From NCBI GenBank assembly GCA_964645765.1, contig CAZYBE010000001.1, forward strand, positions 163,733 through 227,732: 64,000 nucleotides of DNA, given 5' to 3'. Numbering within the stretch: position 1 is the first letter of the stretch; the number at the start of each line of letters is the position of its first letter. This DNA is from CAZGMN01 sp964645765 (lineage in GTDB: Bacteria > Acidobacteriota > Aminicenantia > Aminicenantales > Aminicenantaceae). Below, in pieces: positions 59,568-64,000 of this stretch. The translations under genes were made by a program, and so were the position numbers. The notes under the pieces are model-generated. The model did not search any database. It had not been told where the DNA came from and was given only the letters and a program-made list of their open reading frames with translations.

Positions 59568-60431
59568 CAGCTCTGTGCAGACGATGATTTCATCATCCCA
59601 CAAGCCATCGAGCAGGGGATTTCTTTTCTTAAAACTCACGATGACTATTCAGTGGCCCACGGACATGCACTCATGTTTCGGTCTCTTTCGACGTCTTACA
59701 GTGATTTCCATCATGGGCTCTGCACCTACACATATACACAGCTGCCAACCCTTAATTTCGATGACCCGATCATTCGCCTTGAGAAGTATTACACGCTTCG
59801 GATAACGTCATTCTATTCGATTCACCGGCGTCCGAACTTAATACGGAATATGCTCCTAGCCCACAGATGTACGGGCTGCCATCATTTCGGTGAGTTGTTA
59901 TTGGATGGTTTAGCCTTAATCCAAGGAAAGTCCAAATTCCTTGATACGCTTTATATGGTCCGTCAGTTAACACCTGACAGGGAATCACTGAAGATCATAG
60001 CATGGGAGGAATTGCTCTTATCTAATGACTTTACGCAACAATACGAACGATACCTTGACTGTCAGGCGGAAGAAATCGGTCGTTTGACTGGCAAGTCCAT
60101 ATCTCAGGCCAAGGACGTAGTCAGTAGGGGCTTTTTGGTCTATACTTTCTTTGCTCGGGTGGTCACACCCTCGAAAATAACCTGAGCATCGCGTAGCATC
60201 CGGCTACTTCCATCTCTCGCCCGTTTTGATCTACTCAGAGGCCGGCTCTTTGGGATGCTCCGCTCGCCGCGTGAGACCTTAGCGCTACTTGAAAATGAAA
60301 GCGATGAGCTTTCAATTGACAAACTGCTGGAGCGGGACTCCCCCTTCCATCGTAACTTTCTTCCTATCTATGAGTGGATGGTACAATGGAGTGAAGGGGT
60401 AAGCTTCCTGAAATTGACGGTTTGCCGGTAA
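59568..60431 (+). pseudogene. Broken glycosyltransferase, N-terminus lost and in-frame TGA
   Basis: The open frame begins abruptly after a TGA with LCADDDFIIPQAIEQGISFL, a GT-A DxD region in mid-protein. It runs through HGHALMFRS, SFYSIHRRPNLIRNMLLAH and ITGKSISQAKDVV-like sequence to a TGA at 60183-60185, then continues in the same frame as RLLPSLARFDLLRGRLFGML to a TAA at 60429-60431. It resembles the TIGR00180-type glycosyltransferase group. The upstream 100 bases resemble an insertion-sequence end (GGTACATTATTGC), suggesting that an element removed the 5' part. An ATG at 59652 could still give a 177-residue product. Confidence 0.65.
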
Positions 60432-60663
60432 GTTTCTGTTATCAAAGATATTCTTCTCATGGTAAAGAGACAAATCGTCGGAACTAACCACTAAAGATTA
60501 AGAGAGCGTTTTCAGCTATTTTGACAGCATTGATTTAAGTATTTTTACACGAATATTAATTATTTCAATTTCCTTCTCATGGGGCAAGCGTGTGTCGCTT
60601 TATTACGTGAGCGTTTCATCGTAGATCCTCTGCACTGATGTGATAATCAAGGAAAGATAATTC

Positions 60664-61548
60664 ATGAGAACTACCGGTAATTATCGTTCTCAGATTCTAA
60701 ATTTACCCAAGTATTCCTTGTTTTTCCAATACCTAGATAAAGAATATGAGCCTTATTTAGGTGAATTCTACGGAGAAGAAGATAAATTACTTTTCAAATA
60801 TCCCTTTTTTGCCGTGGGGAGTGCTAAAAGGTTATATTTAACTTTGAAATATTTTAACTTATACTTTCCTAAGAATGGATCAAAGGTTATAGATATTGGG
60901 GGCTATCCTGGGACTATGCTTAAATTACTACGAAAATATAGCAATATAAATTCCTTATCGTTATATCAGTGTGGCCTCTATGATGATTCCGGTTTTTTGA
61001 AAGAAATGGAGTCATATGATATTAATATGTTACCTTTGGTAGACCTTGATCCCCCTGCAACTTATCAAAAGGAGTTAGAAGGAAAACATAATTTTATTAT
61101 TAGTTTAGATAATGATACTGTGGATTTTGTAATTGCCACTGAGATCATAGAACATCTCGTTTATCCTTTACATTTGTTAGCTGAGGCAAATCGAATTCTT
61201 AAACCTGGAGGACGTATTCTTCTTACAACACCTAATGTGGCTAAAAGTTCTGCTTGGGTTCGGGTCCTTTTAGGAAAATCAAATCTTGATCCGCTAAAGA
61301 AAACACAAATATATATGCAAGGAAACTGGCGTGGGCATGTACGTTTATATTCTAAAGAAGAATTACTTATTTTATTACAGGATCAAAAATTTAATATATT
61401 GGAATCAATAGCTTTCAATGCTGGCTACTTCTCGATGATAAAGACTGGTTTACTTCGAAAAATGGACTTTGCAATAAGATTAGTTATTGAAATGTTATTG
61501 CCCTGGACAAAGCCTGGATTATTAGTTATCGCGGAAAAGTCTTTATGA
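60664..61548 (+). CDS. SAM-dependent methyltransferase
   Basis: 294 residues. KVIDIGGYPGTMLKLLRKY is motif I. VDFVIATEIIEHLVYPLHLL and EANRILKPGGRILLTTPNV are motifs of Methyltransf_11/23 enzymes, and RGHVRLYSKEELLILL follows. The gene is distinctly A+T-rich compared with the fragments next to it, and stands alone between decayed regions, so it may have come with a separate transfer. The substrate is unknown; a sugar of the neighbouring polysaccharide is likely. Confidence 0.83.
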   Translation: MRTTGNYRSQILNLPKYSLFFQYLDKEYEPYLGEFYGEEDKLLFKYPFFAVGSAKRLYLTLKYFNLYFPKNGSKVIDIGGYPGTMLKLLRKYSNINSLSLYQCGLYDDSGFLKEMESYDINMLPLVDLDPPATYQKELEGKHNFIISLDNDTVDFVIATEIIEHLVYPLHLLAEANRILKPGGRILLTTPNVAKSSAWVRVLLGKSNLDPLKKTQIYMQGNWRGHVRLYSKEELLILLQDQKFNILESIAFNAGYFSMIKTGLLRKMDFAIRLVIEMLLPWTKPGLLVIAEKSL

Positions 61549-61978
61549 TGGTCGTTATGTAAGCTTTCGATAAGTGAGAGATTGTTTTACGAAGATCGCT
61601 TATGATTGCGGGAAACTGCACAAACAACATCAGTGTTGTCCAAATTAGCTGAGATGGCTTAGGCCACCTCTTGAAATCATTGGGATTTTGGATGGGGTTT
61701 TTGCTTCTTGAAAACCAGGTTTCTCTTAAAAATGCTGTCCGAATTAGGTCAGGTTCAAATATAACTGCTCCGGCCCATAGGGAACTGGTGCGACTTGAAA
61801 CGGATGGTTGAGCTAAGCCCAAAGATCCCGATGGGTAAACAGATTCATCCTTAGCAAGGCCACCAGGTTCGAAAGCGACCAGTTGAATTGGAATCGAAGT
61901 TGAAGGAACCGCAGAATCAGTATCTCGATTAATGCTGTCCAAATTTGGATCTTGACAGCATTAGCACTGGTGCCCACA
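61549..61978. other. Decayed insertion-sequence region with repeated TGCTGTCC motifs
   Basis: About 430 bases without a supported gene. TG(C/T)TGTCC(A/G)AATT occurs at about 61635, 61732 and 61933. AATGCTGTC (61931) and GACAGCATT (61954) form a 9-base inverted repeat with a 14-base loop. This looks like ends of a transposable element abutting the gmd remnant. Confidence 0.55.
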
Positions 61979-62386
61979 ATTTTGTTTAATCATGAATCGC
62001 CCCGAAGAGGTTTGGAATTAGAAAAGGCTCTCTACCTTGGAAACCTTGAAGCACGGCGAGACTGGGGACATAGCCGAGAGTATGTGGAGCAGATATATGC
62101 CATGCTTCAGCAGGATACACCTGAGGATTTTTTGATTGCAACGGGTGAAACTCATTCTGTAAGGGATTTTGCTGAACAAGCTCTTTCCGTGATTGGACTC
62201 AACTTTGAAGATTATGTTGTTGGTCAAACGTTTTATCGTCCATCGGAAGTCGATCTCCTCGTCGGAAATCCCGAAAAGGCTCGATCCATTCTTGGCTGGA
62301 AGAATGAATGTTCATTTGCTGAGCTCGTAGACGAGATCGTTACGCTTGATCTTGTGGACGAGTCGAAATTAGAAAACAATTGTTGA
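61979..62386 (+). pseudogene. gmd: GDP-mannose 4,6-dehydratase remnant
   Basis: It starts abruptly at ILFNHESPRRGLE, a mid-protein GMD motif, then goes directly to YLGNLEARRDWGHSREYVEQIY, missing roughly 25 residues that normally lie between (the RKIT...IKLG part). IATGETHSVRDFAEQAL and RPSEVDLLVGNPEKARSILGW follow to a normal C-terminus. The NADP-binding half is gone, so it is inactive. It is of the E. coli Gmd type, unlike the short gmd at 19292. An insertion-element end lies at its truncated front. Confidence 0.85.
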
Positions 62387-62422
62387 GAGTAATTATCGCG
62401 GATTGCACGATAGGAAAATACT

Positions 62423-63772
62423 GTGACTGATCAAAACTCGACTCAAGAACCCCATAAACTTCAAAATAGGTTCAGTGTTACAGCTTTCCTCATTTATCTT
62501 GCCATATTTGTTGCCCCTAATGGGAAACTTTTTATCATAAGAATAAGTGAAAACTTTCATCTTACGCCTATTAGGTTTGTTCTGGTCATTCTTGGAATTA
62601 TTGCCACTGTCCATTTAATAACAAATAAACTCAATATTATTGCTACGATCCGCAATTTTAGGCTTTTCTTGCCGTTAATTATACTAGTCACTATTAAGAT
62701 AGCGTCCTTATTTTATTCCCGAAATTACTTGGGTGGAATAGTAGTTATCGAATGGTTTATTGAATGTATCTTTTTTGCCACTCTTTGTTACATTTATTAT
62801 GTAAGAGGAGTGATCAATCTGTCAAAGGTAATCTGGTTTATCATTGCTGGTTTTGCTCTTAACCTTTCTGTTGCATTTCTTCAAATTGCGACTTTTTTTT
62901 ATAATTATAATTATCTACCATCTATAATTGATTATGTGAATAAAAATACAAAGGAGATTAATCTCTATTGGATAACCGGGCTTAGCGGTGGAGATGTGAA
63001 TTGTTATGGAACGTATATTGTGGGTGTGCTCATTATTTTGCTGGCAATATTTGTATATTCGAAAAAATATCTCCTGGGAACGGGGATCCTATTTTTAGCA
63101 GGGAGTATTACCTTATTTTCAGTAGAAAGCAGATCCAGCGCTATTGTTTTAGGCCTTATATTAATTTATTTAGTAATCAGGGAAAAACTTGTTTTTGAAA
63201 GGAAATTTTATTTGTTGGTATTTATCTTGGTTCTTTTATTCATGTTTCTGTTTTCCTTCGAAGGAACGTATAGATTTATCGATAGATATTCTGGCAGGTA
63301 CCTCAGGCTAATCTATTATGCCACTAAGGTTTCATCCATTGAAGATACAAGCGTGCAGAGTCATTTACACATGTTGCAAATTTATAATGATATTATAGAG
63401 AGGGAACCATTTGCTGTTCTTATTGGCTGCGGAGAAGGAGACTATCTTGGCCAAGGAGGTGATTCAGTGAAAGGCGGGACAGGAGCACATAACGCATATA
63501 TCTTGATTTTAGGCGAAAATGGTCCTGTAGCTTTATTACTTTTTATTTATATTACCTGGTTAATTCTTAAAGTATCTTTTTTTGTAAATAAGAACTCATC
63601 TAAGCCCCTGTCCAAATCTTTTTTATTTTTTAATCTTGTCTATGTGTTTTCATTTTTAATATATGGCAGTCAGATTTATGATTATATATTTTGGATGATA
63701 GTTGGATTGACTTTCGCGGAAAAGACAAGAATAGAAAAGACATGGTGTCGTTTCCCTCTTGGCCGCCATTGA
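62423..63772 (+). CDS. wzy: O-antigen polymerase-like membrane protein
   Basis: 449 residues from a GTG at 62423, with some twelve hydrophobic helices. The Wzy_C-type region has FSVESRSSAIVLGLILIYLV, and the large periplasmic loop contains VLIGCGEGDYLGQGGDS and GTGAHNAYILILGENGPVAL, the histidine-asparagine motif of polymerases and ligases. It would polymerise lipid-linked repeat units in the periplasm. The last 15 residues read into the same DNA as a transposase fragment, so the natural C-terminus may have been replaced. It is strongly A+T-rich. Confidence 0.82.
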   Translation: MTDQNSTQEPHKLQNRFSVTAFLIYLAIFVAPNGKLFIIRISENFHLTPIRFVLVILGIIATVHLITNKLNIIATIRNFRLFLPLIILVTIKIASLFYSRNYLGGIVVIEWFIECIFFATLCYIYYVRGVINLSKVIWFIIAGFALNLSVAFLQIATFFYNYNYLPSIIDYVNKNTKEINLYWITGLSGGDVNCYGTYIVGVLIILLAIFVYSKKYLLGTGILFLAGSITLFSVESRSSAIVLGLILIYLVIREKLVFERKFYLLVFILVLLFMFLFSFEGTYRFIDRYSGRYLRLIYYATKVSSIEDTSVQSHLHMLQIYNDIIEREPFAVLIGCGEGDYLGQGGDSVKGGTGAHNAYILILGENGPVALLLFIYITWLILKVSFFVNKNSSKPLSKSFLFFNLVYVFSFLIYGSQIYDYIFWMIVGLTFAEKTRIEKTWCRFPLGRH

Positions 63773-64000
63773 TCTTCTTTCTGGTCACATTCATGGAGAT
63801 ATCCAAGACAAGCATCGAAGTGCGGAGTTCACTGATTTTCTTAAGAAGCTTGATCACTTCTATGCCCCGAATATCAAGATTCGAATGATTCTTGATAATC
63901 ATTCCTCTCACATTTCCAAAGAAACGAACCGATACTTCGCTACCGTTCCAAACCGCTTCGAGTTCATCTTTACTCCAACCCATGGGTCTTGGCTCAATAT
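63741..64000 (+). mobile_element. IS630-type transposase fragment, running off the window
   Basis: In the frame starting at 63741 the translation reads HGVVSLLAAIDLLSGHIH, then HRSAEFTDFLKKLDHFYAP, IRMILDNHSSHISKET and FEFIFTPTHGSWLN up to the window end. These are the second aspartate (LDNHS) and the glutamate-containing end region of IS630 DDE transposases. The 5' part is missing: the sequence begins inside the wzy 3' end. The right side continues beyond base 64000. Confidence 0.85.

Noticed and set aside
61526..61942. A 138-codon minus-strand open frame
   Set aside because: It covers insertion-sequence debris, overlaps the end of a clear methyltransferase gene, and its translation resembles no family I know.
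1..64000. Transfer RNA, ribosomal RNA, riboswitches and CRISPR arrays
   Set aside because: I looked for cloverleaf-like and conserved ribosomal segments, T-box or other leader motifs and regular repeat-spacer patterns on both strands and found none I could support.

Overview
The window is a long surface-polysaccharide locus of an uncultured bacterium with an outer membrane. LptD, a heptosyltransferase-type GT9, heptose kinases, a Wza-like SLBB protein, a Wzz-like protein and an O-antigen ABC exporter all point to a Gram-negative cell that makes lipopolysaccharide (LPS). A run of 100 Ns flanked by an exact 55-base duplication shows a draft, probably metagenomic, assembly. Dispersed GGGGAC/GTCCCC palindromes, many small toxin-antitoxin genes and the gene content suggest something like Aminicenantes or a neighbouring phylum, but I cannot verify taxonomy from the sequence alone.

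Layout. 0.2-3.1 kb: a methyltransferase, an MntA/HepT toxin-antitoxin pair and a nucleotidyltransferase with an N-terminal winged helix. 3.1-7.5 kb (minus strand): nagB, then a glycosidase-like protein, a Kdo/WaaP-type kinase and a GT4 glycosyltransferase. 7.6-10.8 kb (plus): a PilZ protein, a DegT aminotransferase and a UDP-sugar 6-dehydrogenase, which together look like UDP-diamino-uronate chemistry. 10.9-12.0 kb (minus): a GHMP kinase. 12.1-18.3 kb (plus): Trm112-like protein, GT9, O-antigen ligase, PHP protein, heptose-7-phosphate kinase, and purF. 18.3-31.6 kb (minus): D-rhamnose genes (rmd, gmd), dTDP-sugar genes (rfbB, rfbC-like, rfbA-like) broken up by toxin-antitoxin genes, then lptD, wzz-like and a nine-repeat SLBB protein.

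31.6-33.8 kb is a scar zone with a REP-associated (RAYT) transposase, two truncated copies of the same epimerase start, and an MntA with a truncated HepT. 33.8-55.9 kb (plus) is a nearly unbroken, tightly coupled O-antigen cluster: sugar epimerases, GDP-fucose synthase, Wzm/Wzt, a split transketolase, a GT10 fucosyltransferase, a ColC/ColD-like pair followed by a GT11 glycosyltransferase, two further DegT aminotransferases, and a complete GDP-D-glycero-D-manno-heptose set (gmhA, hddA and an hddC-gmhB fusion). 55.9-64 kb is a decaying right flank: insertion-sequence remnants, a sulfatase-like enzyme, a GT2 glycosyltransferase, a broken glycosyltransferase, a methyltransferase, a gmd remnant, a Wzy-like polymerase, and an IS630 transposase cut off by the window end.

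How the genes fit together. Precursors are GDP-6-deoxyhexoses (rhamnose, fucose and probably a 3,6-dideoxy sugar such as colitose), dTDP-6-deoxy sugars, UDP-amino-uronates, and heptose by two activation routes. They would feed GT2/GT4/GT9/GT10/GT11 transferases. Export could use both Wzm/Wzt and Wzy/Wzz/Wza-type machinery, with ligation by a WaaL-like protein and outer-membrane insertion by LptD. No rmlD, manC or transfer RNA gene was found here. I saw no wholly novel system. The most unusual observations are the palindrome family with its mutated RAYT, the shared promoter cassette in front of two toxin-antitoxin operons, the three MntA genes at different stages of toxin loss, and the split-transketolase sugar module.
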